A program made the translations under genes and the position numbers. A DNA stretch of 64,000 nucleotides from NCBI GenBank assembly GCA_009823395.1, contig CM020507.1, positions 3,495,501-3,559,500 of the forward strand, written 5' to 3'. This document shows, one piece after another, positions 23,149 through 35,089 of the stretch. The first letter of the stretch is position 1, and every line of letters begins with the position of its first letter. The stretch comes from Thamnaconus septentrionalis (lineage: Eukaryota > Chordata > Actinopteri > Tetraodontiformes > Monacanthidae). The notes under the pieces are model-generated. The model was not told the DNA's origin and made no database searches. It saw only the letters and a list, made by a program, of their open reading frames with translations.

Positions 23149-24440
23149 TGCGTGTCCATGCTTGTAAAAGAAGCTGCAAATGGAGGCAGTTTCATTCCAC
23201 CGTATTATGCAAAAATTACCCCCTGCAATGTTTAACAATAATCTGTGTGTGAACTCTGCAGAAAAGACAAAATATTCTTCTCTTTGCTTCTTTAACCTGC
23301 TTCTCAGAGAGAGCGTCCGTAAAGGCCTCAGATTTGGTCAATTAGCTCGTCATGATTTCACAAAGGGCACAGCTACACCGTCAGCTGAATGAATCGTGCA
23401 AAGCTTGGCCACTGGTGTCCTTGACAAAAAAAAATAACTGTATCGGTAACTCTGTGTAAATATAAGAGATTTGCGAAAAATTACTGAAGCCTGTTGATGG
23501 AGCCCACAAGAGCCGCTGGTTTTATTAATGAGTTAAATGAAGCACCGTCTACAATTACTGCCTCGTTTTTGAAAGCAGAGGTTCGGACACGTTGTCGTCT
23601 CAACAGGTTTTTAATGAGCAGAGTTTCTAGTCGGCACACACACGGACGCAGCTTTGCACTGCGAACATTGGCTGAGGATGATCTCGATGGATGGATGCCA
23701 GGAATAAACAGCAGCCCTGAGGAGTGTCGTAGTTTATGGGCCTTTCCTGAGATTAAAAAAAGTCGATATTACAATATTTCACCCTGTTTTGCCATCAGTT
23801 AGCCTCAGTTTTAGCAGGAGGCAGTAAAACTTCGGCCTAAAGATTGCACTCGCTGGCACTCTGCAGAGCTGTCTGGTTCAACGGTCTTGCGAGGCCTGAA
23901 TGAAAAGTGGAAAAATCAGAAATTGTACAGAATGTGAGAATGTCAACCTTTGACTTTTGATGTGGCAATCACGCGGAAAATGATGTTTTCAAAGGGCCGG
24001 CGGGACAAAGAGCCGTGCTATCGGCTGTCAAGCAGTCACTAAGCAGACAGTTGCTGCTGGGTGAAGAGCAGCCTGATCAAACACCTTGCCAAACCTTTTT
24101 ATTTCTTTTTCCATTTAAAAAAAAAAAAAGACCCTCCTTTTGTTTCGCCGCCGCTCTCGTTAGCTGCAATTTCCTAATCAACAATGATGCGCCGCACAGA
24201 GGGCAGCGGAGAGATTTCACACGGCGATGATGTACAAGCTGATGGGCTGAGAGCTGAGCGAGGCGAGCGGCTACGTGCCCGAACAGCTTGTGGATCTTCT
24301 AATGAGATCTCCAGAGATGAGCAGCGCTGTAGCTCCAAGACACAATTAGGCTTCAGCACTGCGCTGCCTCCGAGATTGAACCGTGCGGGCAGCGCAGAGG
24401 TGGTATCCGTGCACGTGAGGGTGATGCCTATCTGCGTGCT

Positions 24441-24459
24441 TGTGTGTGTGTGTGTGTGT
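24441..24459. repeat. (TG)9 microsatellite
   Basis: Uninterrupted TG run. Confidence 0.9.
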
Positions 24460-25290
24460 CTGCTATGCCATGGTGTGCTTAAAAGCAAATCTAGTCAGAA
24501 TAGCAAAAGGGAAAAAAAGACCCTCTGCTGACCGTTTATTCCAAACTGAATTGTGTTTTGGGGGTTTGCTTGATGAACTTGTTGAGATTGCTGCGTATCA
24601 GCACTTGGATAGTGTTTCTTTCCCTCTCCAACACCAGGATCCAGGAACTAGGAACCAGGAACTAGCGACCAAGAACCAGGCCCTGGATGGATTCTCTGGT
24701 CTATCGGTTTGGAACGCTACCGTACTGGCTGAAAACATTTAATGAGACAGAAAATTGCTTCAGGGTAGGAAATAAATGCTGTTTACCAACCAAGTCTGAA
24801 GATTCTCTCAGGTCCTTATTTGGAAAATGCACAGAAGAGCAGCTGGGATGAGTTCAGTCAGATCAAGTTCCATATGGCAATATAGTAAGAGACCAATTAA
24901 TAACTTCAGGAAAAAAGCATTTTTGTTACTGTGTACTTGTTAGCACTAATACGACTATACTAAAACATTTTACCTACTGATGATGATAAAATAATAAGAA
25001 TAACAATAATATAATAATATATAAGAACAATAATAATAGTATTTTATCATTATTATTATTATGAGTGACGGTAGTTCTTTGTCTTTGCTAATATTACCAT
25101 TAGCAAGAAGAACAAAATGAATAACAAAAGAATAATACAATGTCTGCCATCACTGACAGCAACAGTAATAGCAAGACTCTCTCAGTGGAATGTTTGTGTT
25201 GTCTAAACATGATTTGACAAGATGGAAGAACTGGCACTGTCGACCACAGAACACTGGCAGTGTTTGGAAATCGATGTAAGCTGCTTCTGG

Positions 25291-25326
<36 letters not shown>
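25291..25326. repeat. (TGC)12 triplet repeat
   Basis: Twelve perfect units; CAG on the minus strand. Minus-strand frames through it read poly-Q, poly-A or poly-S but lie in no recognisable gene. Confidence 0.95.
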
Positions 25327-25775
25327 GGCAGCATAAAGTTGTAGCAGCATTTAGAGAAACACACACCACCAAATAATCCATGAAGTTCACAGTGCCAAGA
25401 ACAGCAGTGTGGTGTCGGCACGACTTGTTTACACAGGTCTCTGATGTGTCGTAGGTTTGTTTTATTCATTTATTTATTTATTTTCCCCCAACGCATGTTA
25501 CTGCTGAAAATGCAGCGGCATCTGTTCGGATATAAATAAGTCAGCATTTCAATGAATAATAAAATGTCTTTGGTATCGATCAGATCATCACCCAACCGCC
25601 CAATGTCAACACTCACAAACTGTACTTCACCAGAGATGGAGAAAACATCATTCATTCAGGCTGTTTGTACGTTTTAAATTTCTAAACTATAAATAATAGA
25701 GCAATAAAATGTGAAAGCAGAGTTCAAACTGGTGCGGCTGTAAACCCACAGTGCTGCGCTCTGTTGACTCGGATG

Positions 25776-25900
<125 letters not shown>

Positions 25901-26371
25901 ATGATCGACTTAAAGCTGCACCCATCAATATTTTCTAATGATCTTACAGAAAGTAAAACTTCATTCAGTGCAACTTTGTTTCTTCAGCGGTTGCATTCTT
26001 GTCTAAAAGTCAAAACTTTGTTTCTCACTGCAGCAAAACAAATATCTTGTAAACTCGCCAAACTGCTGCCTGGCAGAGAGATATATCAACATTTTTTTTT
26101 TATTGCTGTTATTGTTGTTGTTGTTATTGCAGGCAGGTGCATTTTCAGTCTCTAACCAGGAAAATATATGGAAGCCAAGCTGGACGTCTTTATTCACAAA
26201 CATTCAGAAATACATGAATCAAAGATGGAAGGTTTTTTTACGCTTCAGTCTTTTACATTGAATGTGTCACAAAATAAATGGAGGATGTTGATTGGCCAGT
26301 CCTGCCGCAGCGATCGCCAAACGAGCACGTGATTGGCCACATGTTGCTCGAGGAGCTGCGTGTGCTTAGTT

Positions 26372-26456
26372 AACCACTAGATGGCCTGTTTTCCCCCCCC
26401 CGCTGTATTTCACCAAAACAAATCGCCCCCCTGCAGGTTGTCAGCAGCCTCCACTG
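26372..26456 (+). repeat. Dispersed repeat with ACCACTAGATGG and CTGCAGGTTGTCAGCAGCCT
   Basis: The blocks CCACTAGATGG, CACCAAAACAAA and CCTGCAGGTTGTCAGCAGCC occur in the same order at 57319-57380 and, more diverged, at 21149-21230. Confidence 0.55.
26374..26387 (+). promoter_or_regulatory. CTCF-like motif inside a dispersed repeat
   Basis: CCACTAGATGGCCT matches most of the core and sits at the edge of the repeat at 26372-26456, so it may simply reflect repeat sequence. Confidence 0.3.
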
Positions 26457-26577
26457 ATTATTGAGCCATCACTGCACGAGAAGCAGGAGAACCGGCAACA
26501 CCTGCGGAGGGCGCCGCAACGTCCCTTTCTACTCTAGATGCAACACCGCCTAGAGTGCTGTGTGATTTGTGCGTAGC

Positions 26578-26628
26578 AAAATTGAGTTTCCCAGTCCAAT
26601 AAGCCCGCGAGCACTGAAACTCAATTTT
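26578..26628. repeat. 13-bp perfect inverted repeat, 25-base loop
   Basis: AAAATTGAGTTTC at 26578-26590 pairs with GAAACTCAATTTT at 26616-26628. It may be a small hairpin or the ends of a tiny decayed element. Confidence 0.6.
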
Positions 26629-27069
26629 TTTTAATTTCGCCTCTCATTTATCGAACAGGGTTTGGTGCTGAGAGGCACAGACAACGATTACGATAATAAT
26701 TATAATGACGTTGCCTCATAACCATCGTAGATGAGCATAAAGTCTATTGACGGTGTAACGACCTTTTTTTTTAAAAAATTAAAAAAAAAAAGAAGTTGGT
26801 TGATCCTTGGTTGATTGAATTACATGGCGGTGTTTTGTGTGAAAATATTGTTTCAATTTTAAATTTTTTGTGTGTGTCTAACGATTGGTTTGAGACTCCA
26901 TCATCTCTTCTCATTGTGAGTGCAGTCACGAGTAAAACAAGAAAGGTTCAAGAAAGGTTATACAGCAACATTGCTAAATATAAACATAGATAGATAGAAA
27001 GATAGATAGACGCATGGTGTGTAGAGGTTTTGAGAGGCAGCTTGCAGAGCTGACTACAGTAACACATAC

Positions 27070-27091
27070 ACACACACACACACACACACAG
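27070..27091. repeat. (CA)11 microsatellite
   Basis: Uninterrupted CA run, with a GATA-rich stretch just upstream at 26988-27010. Confidence 0.9.
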
Positions 27092-28992
27092 ACTGACAGC
27101 ACACCCCAGCAGTGCGGCGCCGAAGGACTGCTTTATGCTAATGATCTCCGCCAAGGTCAGCCCGCCTCCTCGCCGGCCGTGTTCTCGCTCCGCATCGGAG
27201 CCGCTGACGACTCCGAAGGTGCGATTTCCCAAAACAGCAACAAAAGAGTCGACAGCGGGGAAACAACATTACCAGCCGCAGCGTCGGGGGCTATTTGTCG
27301 GCAGAAAAAGTTCCCGCAGCACCTGAACTCTCCGGCTGCTCCATCGCCCGGCAGGCGGGGGTCTCGCCCAGCGTGAACATACACTCGGCGCATTAACACG
27401 GAGCCCTCGCCGGAAAGCTCCGTGCAGGAGGAGGCAGTGAGTGCGTGCGTAAGCACTGGTGGAGAAAGAAAGAAAGCTAAATAAATAAATAAATATATAG
27501 CGGCCCCTTTCTTGTTTATGCAGCATATCCTGCGAAGTGAGAACGAAAGTAGAGTACAACGCAGAGAAGGTCAGTTCAAGACATTTCTTTAAACCCATGG
27601 AGCTTGGACTTGAAACACCAGAGTGCAAAGGCTTTTTTTTTTTGTTTTTTTTTTTTGCCAAAGAGGAGGATGTGGGCGAAACTGTCTGTCAATCACTTTC
27701 GAGCAGATTTGTTTCTGCAGTAAAATGATTGTGTGGTCATGAGCCCGCGGCTAGCAAGCTAGTTTAGCGGCTGGCTAACTTTTTTCAAGTCTGCTGGAAT
27801 CAGACGACAGGCGTTTGGAAACTGCCACGTTGTGGCCGAGATGGGGGTTAGAACAAAACTCTTGACACCTACTTGCTACCTGTACATACGCCTGCAGCTA
27901 AATGTTGATGGTTGACTGAAAGCTGTGTGCAAGAACGCTATCGGATGAAATTAGCTCAATTGACTCAAATTCGCTTAATTTTGTAAAACAAAATCTGCTA
28001 TTTTTTAAAGGCAGATATGTCGAATCGACCTCCCAAATCCGGAGCCAGTAGATGATGATGTTTTTTTTGTTTTTTTACATGACATTTAGTTTTTTTCTTT
28101 TCTACGAACAGTCTTTATCATATTGCACTCAGTGGCTTAACTGACATGGACTTCTAACTATTGGTTAGAATGGACAATGAACAGAACTCCCGTCAACTTT
28201 CTATTTTGTCCTACTGCCATAAAAATGTCAACCAAAAACTTTATCATCAGCCAGCGTTGCCAACTCATGGTCATCATCTATGTTTTTTTTCAAAGCAAAA
28301 ACAGCCTCCTCGTCCAGAACGGCAATTGAACCAGTCAATCAATCAAGAAACTGTCTGCTGGTGGATGTGCCAGATTTCAGAGATGAATGCGGCCACCGGG
28401 TACAGGTAGCACACGATCAAACAGTCCGGTCTACCCGTCCTCGCACGTCCTGAGGCACCCAGCGCAGATCTGAGCGTGCACTGCGGCATTCTTCACTGAT
28501 CCCAGGGTTCAAAGGCCTGCTGGACGCTGGCCAAGTGGATCTTGACGTCAGTCCCTGGTGGCAGTGGAGGCCGCGCCACGCAGCCTCCACCATCGCACTC
28601 TGATGTTTGCTGGGTTAAAAATAGCAGCTAGCACACATTATGCAGCGATGCAGCAGCGGCTACGTTTGCTATAAAGTCAAAACCCCCCTGAGACGCTCGC
28701 TGCAGCGGTGCTGCTGCCTTCTTTTGTCCGATACGTGCAACTGAAGCTGATGATGATACAAAATTATCTCTTGTGAAACTTATGGAAAGGGAGGCTTTTC
28801 AATGTTGAATCAATGTTCAAAGTTTTGTTTCTAACCTTGACGCCGCTGTGCATTTGAGGAGACACTCGGCAGGAGATAATGACAAAGATAAAATGACCCA
28901 AACGACTCCTCATAAATCCTGCGAAAGCTGAATGTAGGTTAAATATGTGGAGGACAAAGTTAATCGGGCCAGTGTGAGATGCTGTGATGAGC

Positions 28993-29021
<29 letters not shown>
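28993..29021. repeat. (CA)14 microsatellite
   Basis: Uninterrupted CA run. Confidence 0.95.
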
Positions 29022-29023
<2 letters not shown>

Positions 29024-29659
29024 CAGATACAGTAGGTAGGATGCTGCTGTTGCTGCTGCTGCTTCAGTGACTCTTTCCGCTGACGACTGGTCGCATTCAT
29101 GGAGACACAATTTGTTTGAATGTCCATGTTTCCATGAAATTGACAGCGTTTTTTTCCCCCCCACAGATCCGACCGGGAAGCTGGAGCCCCTCACCTTCCC
29201 CACGGCCCCCCTTCTCCCATTAACCGCCGGACCTTTCAGCCAATCGGTGCGGGGGCGGCGTTCGACCTCGAGGATGCCATCACTTTAGCAGGGCTCGATC
29301 GTCAGCAAAAAAAAAAACAAAAAACCCAGTGACGCAGGTCATGCGGAGGTGGGCTGCAAAGACGTGGGTAAGCTAATTGAATTGTCACCGCGCTGTACTC
29401 CCTCTTCATTGGCTGCCCTCCAGGCCTCCAATAACACGGATGAACGGAGCCAATCTCGTCGTGCAGCGAGGTGGAGGAGGTGTGGGGGGTTGACGGGACA
29501 TTCAGTTATTCATGCATCTGTTTTTTTTATTATTTTGTTTGTTTTTTGTTTTGCAGGATGCGAGGATTTAAATGCAATGCAGCACAAAGGGGATCAGACT
29601 TACACACACACACACACAGATCAGGACAGGAACACACAAAGACTGATAATGCATTCCTG

Positions 29660-29780
29660 CCTCCATTCACCCATCCATTATCCATGCATCCCTCTATTCA
29701 TCCCTCCATCTATCCAGCCATCATCTATCCCTCTTCCGCCCATCATCCATCCATCCATCCATCCACCAAAGTCCATCCAC
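29660..29780. repeat. Imperfect (CATC)n tract
   Basis: Repeated CATC/CCAT units with interruptions; perfect (CATC) units near 29744-29764. Confidence 0.85.
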
Positions 29781-30141
29781 TTTACAAAAAAGCCATGTTC
29801 ACCACGTCGCAGCAGTTTTGTGACTTGAATGGATTATGTAACACCTGTGTGCTTTGTTATCCAGCATCAAATTGAAAAACATTGTGCGTAATGATGAAAC
29901 GTTACCAGAGGAAACTGGACGACGATGGCCGAGTGGAAAAGAAGCCGGAGACGAGGACGGTGAACAGCAGCAAAGAAATTCAGGTTCTTCGGGTCCATGG
30001 TAACAAACAGGGACATGAAATTACAGATGAGTGGAAACTGAGTGGAACATTTAGCACATGTTAAAACATGAAAGAACAAGTTGTATTATTCCACTTCAAT
30101 AATGTTATTTTTCAAAGAAACTTAAAAAAACATGTATACAC

Positions 30142-30196
30142 ATATTATTATTATTATTGTTAATAATAATGGTAATAATAATAATAATAATAATAA

Positions 30197-30230
<34 letters not shown>
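30142..30230. repeat. (TAA)n triplet tract
   Basis: TTA units switch to TAA units at about 30160, then run almost pure. Confidence 0.9.
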
Positions 30231-31620
30231 TAAAAAAATATTTTACTTTTTGACCTCAGCTGCACCCCTTACTGTTATACTGTAGTTTTCCACACAGATT
30301 ATTTATTGACTAGACAAGTTGCACTGAGATCATATTTGGATTCCTTCTGGAAGAAAGAAAAAAAACAACCCTCAGACACTCTTTGGTAACTGCTGCCTCT
30401 TCTTCACCCCACACACGATTTGAACTGTTCTAAGATCAACCAGATGCTTGAATTTTAATGGCTCTAGTTTCAGTGCTTGGTTCTCTCCAGGTGATTTTAT
30501 GTTTCTGAGCCACAGGCTTACCAGGGTTCCTTACAATGCTAAGGCTAAAAAAAACCGCAAACAAGCGTCTCAATGGGTTTCCCAAAGAACTAAATATTTC
30601 ACCAGCCAGGACCCCGGGTCAGGTAGAGCTGTTTTGACTCAACTTTAAAGATATTCCAGATATTGGAAGAATCAGTAAAAAGAGAGTGAGACTTCTCCTC
30701 AGGAGATTCTAACCTGTCTGCTTCTCCACTGAAGCTCAATTTGACGTCACATAGCAATCAAGACTGAGGCAGAAGAGTTGAGTTCAACTCAGCTCAGTAC
30801 TTAAAACCACTGACAGTATACAAAGATGGCCGCAGCCTCCGCTTTCAAAAAGGAGGCCACAGCGGAAACACCAAAAGACTTCATTATATCGTTTGGCCAG
30901 CAGGGGCCGCCACAAATGGTTGATACAAATAAGAAAAGTGACCCACTCTCAATATGGAAAGCAACTCTATATTCATACTGTGCAGAAGTGGTCACACTTT
31001 TTTCATTCACAAACAAAAAGTCATTAACTAGGCTCTAACGTCAGTTTTGTCTGATTGCATCAGATTTTGTGTAAAAATGGTTGTAAAGTAGTAGGCGCGG
31101 TTACAGTTTAGTCAAGTGCAGTTGGCTTACTGGCAGGTGGGCGGGGTTTGGGAACCAATCCGGTTTCAAAAAGTGACAGACTACAATTGACAAACTAAAA
31201 TTGGTGTAGAAATGCGGAGACAACCCCTGCACTTCAGAACAGGTGTCCGCAAACCAGCGGATGACATGACGATGACTCCCCCCATCTTAAGGTACAGCCG
31301 GCAGTTTAAAGGCCAATCAGAAAAAACTGGCTGAGTAGGAAATGAAAGAGAGGGAAGCAAACCTTAACGGATGTGAAGTGCTTCCAAAGAGGATAAGCGG
31401 CCCGACGGCGCCTCTTTTACAGTGTAACGGCGGACACGGACATTGATTTGACCCGTGAGGTCCACCTTCATTTGCAAGCAGTGATCCCGACCGGCCGCCG
31501 CTGCGCGCGCTCTGAATACCAACAAGCCTCCTTTTATCTCTCCAAATGATCGTCCCTGTCCGTTCAAATTTACTCAGCCTCCGATGTCCTTGGTACAGTT
31601 GGCTGTTTTGTTTTGTTCTT

Positions 31621-31664
31621 TCCTCCTCCTCCCTCTTCTCCTTCTTCTTCTTCTTCTTCTTCTT
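31621..31664. repeat. CTT/TCC pyrimidine tract
   Basis: TCC-rich then (CTT)n, lying just upstream of an unusual short open frame. Confidence 0.9.
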
Positions 31665-32331
31665 TCGTTTTACATTTGCACAACAAACAAACGTGACAAT
31701 GTCACCGCTCACCTTCGCCGACGAGGACGTCCCTCAGCCGACGGTCCTCATGAAAATGAACCCGAGAATGGACCCCGAGCTAAATACGTCCAAGGTTGTT
31801 TTGGCAGCGAGCAGGAAGAGGAGGACGAGGAAGAAGAGTGCTCTTGAAGGACTGATGGATGACCTTCCCAATCAGTCCCTCAAATTGGTGCAATCAGCAG
31901 CAGCAGCACTCAAGAGGCGTCGCTCATGACTGGCGGCGATCGGTAATTGCCAATTAGTGGGCTTTGTTCCTCAGAAAAACAAATATGAAGATGGTTGCCG
32001 TTTAATCAGAGAGTAAAAATGACTAAAATGACCATCAGTGTCAGCATTGGCTGTCTCCAGGGATGTGTGTGAGCCAACTAACAGCCCTACTTATAAAATA
32101 TCAAATTCATCTATTGGGTTGAAGTGGACCAGAGAGGATATTTGTATGTATTAAGAGGTGATAAAGGCTCCCAATGTTGTGTTTTTGTTCACTAATAATA
32201 AGTATTTATGTTCACATAGATAGCAGGTGCACCTGCGAGGGGCAGCCACACTGAAAAATGGGAAGCATGTTTCCAGGGTGGCGGACTGTGTAAATAAGCA
32301 GTCGTTCATTTGTCTGCTATGTGTCTTCTCA

Positions 32332-32346
32332 CCACTAGATGGCACT
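32332..32346 (+). promoter_or_regulatory. CTCF-like motif
   Basis: CCACTAGATGGCACT matches the CTCF core. It lies between the two genes. Confidence 0.45.
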
Positions 32347-33813
32347 TTAGGTTGAACAGAGGACCTTGTCTGGATCTGTTGGCATTTCCTGTTTCACTTC
32401 GAGGTCGCGCCTCTCCCCCGGGCCAGTCTCCGTCTTCACTTCCTGTTTGGGTTAATTCTCTAATAATGTGCCTCACCTGTGTCTTGTTGCCCCGCCCCCT
32501 CCCTCGGCTGAGCTGTGCTCCGTCTCCCGTCTTTGCCGCCCCACGTCAGGAGTTCCTGCGGTCTGTACCTCTGTGAGTGTCTTCCATCATCCCACATGCT
32601 GTGTTTGTGTTGTGAGCCAGCTGAGTAATTCTCCCGCCTCTCTGCCCTTGTTATGCCTGATTCTTCCTGCTGGGTGATTATTAGCCTCCATGGCAATTCT
32701 TCTGTTGTCTGTATGTGACTTTACTAAAATGCAAGAATGCAGGTTGACCATGTATCAACCTTTTTGTTATGTAATATATATATGTATATATATATATAGA
32801 CAGATATAAAACCTGGTAATGTAATACAAATTCTGAAAATTACAAAACCAATTACATCTAAAAACCTAAAACTATTTTTTCCCCTCTGATCAGAAACATA
32901 TTGGTTTGCTTATTTGTTATATTTTTCCAATGGTATCTTGTCATTTGTAAGATTTATTTTCCTCCATTTCCCCAACTAATGGCCATCTCGCCGCTCCTCG
33001 TGTGAAGTGAGGGTGAGGCGCTGGAGTCCGCGGTGTCCAATCTGCCGTGATTTATGGTTTGTTTGTTTCATGAGACAAGGAAAAAAAAAGAGCGAGGGGG
33101 GGGCGGAGGGGAGTGTTGTGCCTGTGATACCTGCAAACAAGCGTGGCGCTGGGTGCTTCTGCTCTGGATTGATTCTCTTCTCCTGCGTCTGCTCTGGTGA
33201 ACGATGCGCTCGCTCCGCCTCAGAGATCAATTGCTTTTTCATGGCCTCGTGGTCTTTAAAAGAAAACAAAAAAAAAAATCTTTGGACAAAACAGCCTCAA
33301 GAATCACAAAATGTCAGCAAAATTATATTTTCCAGCGCAAAGGTCTCTCTTTCATATCTGAAACTCAATTTCAGGCTTTGTTGGCTGTAAAGATAAAAGA
33401 GCTACATGGGAGCGTCTCGATTTGGCTGCGGAAACACAAACCATTTGTGCACATGCAGCTGTGCTACAATTCCATAAGCGACACAAGAGCTTGGCTGCTT
33501 CGATTATTCACCCGGAAACATCTGGAAAATTGTAGTTATTATTGTGATAATTACTGTCATTATTATAATTTTAACAGCGGACAAAATGGAAGACAACAAG
33601 CAAGTAGAAGGTCAGGATAGTGAAATGACACGTGTGAAATTACTCAGGTGCTAATGGCAATGTTGTATTATTTGAAAAAAAAATAGAAATTACATAAAGT
33701 AATTATAATAACACTGTTGTTGTTGTTTTTAATATTATAATGCTTGACACTTAGTGGCTGCAGGAGCTCTTATCGAGTTTGTTGGTTCCTGTATGTTAGC
33801 TCAAATATGTTTA

Positions 33814-33827
33814 CCACTAGGGGGCAC
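33814..33827 (+). promoter_or_regulatory. CTCF-like motif
   Basis: CCACTAGGGGGCAC matches the CTCF core. It lies 1.5 kb after the similar motif at 32332, in the same orientation. Confidence 0.5.
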
Positions 33828-34466
33828 TCTGATATCGAGCTTGCACGCTTTTTACCGCTGACCCACATTTTGTGTTCTGTAAGAAGCTCAATGGTTTTGT
33901 GTTTTTTTTAATGTCGGCAATTAATCGGACGGCAGCACAATCCATCTGAACTTCTCGCATGTCGTGTTCTGGAGGCTGCATCACATTCCGGCAAATGGCT
34001 AAAGGTCAAAGTGTTTAATCTTTACACCGCAACAAGGTGTGCACACTCTGTGCTGTATGCACCAAATGCAGGAATTTCCAAATACGAAGTGGCGTCGACG
34101 GAGCAGGATGAAGGCCATTTACAGCTTCATCAAAACCTTTTGATTCTCTCCAACCACCTGCAAAAGGGCAGCGCGGAATGTGGCAGCACTGACATTTGGA
34201 AAAGGCTTTTGTTGGGGGTGAAAGCACAGAGTCTTAAAAGATATTGTTTTTTTTGACCTTTGGCTAAGCAGAAGAGAAGCTGGAACAGAAAATGTTCCTG
34301 AAGGAAAGACTGGTGAAGTCGGAGGACCAAACGGGTTGTGTGGCTTCGATCTCCGAATCGCTGCGGCTCAACACTGACTTCACTTCCTGGGCGATACTTG
34401 TAACAGATTTTTTTTTTTTCCAGGGCCAGGAAAAACCTGAAGACATAAGGAGGATATAAACCTTCA

Positions 34467-34467
<1 letters not shown>

Positions 34468-34500
<33 letters not shown>
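34468..34500. repeat. (GTT)11 triplet repeat
   Basis: Eleven perfect units. Confidence 0.95.
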
Positions 34501-34788
34501 CAGATTCATTGTTGTCCAAATTCAATTTTTCATGGGAAATTAATGAATTTACGGAACTTTCAGTTTTTAAAAAGTGGTGCAGCACACTTCTTTTTTTTAT
34601 GTCCAATCAATTCAGAAAGTTCAGAAACTGTTCTCTGCTTGTGGCGAGACTTCTGTCGAGTTTTTGGATGTTTCTGGGATGTTTTTTTCCTTCCTAAAAA
34701 ATGATTGGGGAAAAAAAAAAAATTGTAGAAAAAAGGGATTCACATTCAATTCTGTGAAGATTGTCAGTCCAGAGTCCTTAAATCAAAA

Positions 34789-35089
34789 TTCCATCCATTC
34801 ATTTTCTATGACCACTTCAGGATCAAAGGAATTGCTTGAACCAGTCCAAGCTGTCTTTGGGAGAAGGTCGCCATGGAAAAGTCACCAGTTTATCGTAAGG
34901 CCACATGAAAAGACAAACAACCATTGCACTCGCACCAACGGCCAATTGAGAGTCCAATTCACCTCATGTGTCTGTGTTTGGACTGTGAAAGGAAGCCAGA
35001 GAACCTGGAGAGCACCCACACACACGGGGAGGTCATGCAAACATTCACATCAAAAAGGCCCAAGGGATGGAACCCACGATCTTCTCCTG
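34789..35089 (+). repeat. Dispersed teleost repeat (TTTGGACTGTG...GGGGAG type)
   Basis: Ordered landmarks include CACATGAAAAGACAAACAAC, TTTGGACTGTGAAAGGAAGC, GAGCACCCACACACACGGGG, GTCATGCAAACATTCACATC and GGGATGGAACCCACGATCTT. This order is that of a very common interspersed repeat in fish genomes. Open frames across it are by-products. Confidence 0.7.

Larger units (their letters stand above)
26640..34788. other. Intergenic, no established gene; two weak coding-like patches
   Basis: Mostly A/T-rich DNA with microsatellites. Patches at 29167-29288 and 31699-31929 look coding-like but are unproven and are treated as findings. CTCF-like motifs lie at 32332 and 33814. Confidence 0.55.

Noticed and set aside
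25100..25469. Minus-strand frames with poly-Gln, poly-Ala or poly-Ser
   Set aside because: All three frames of one (TGC)12 repeat are open, with no surrounding gene structure.
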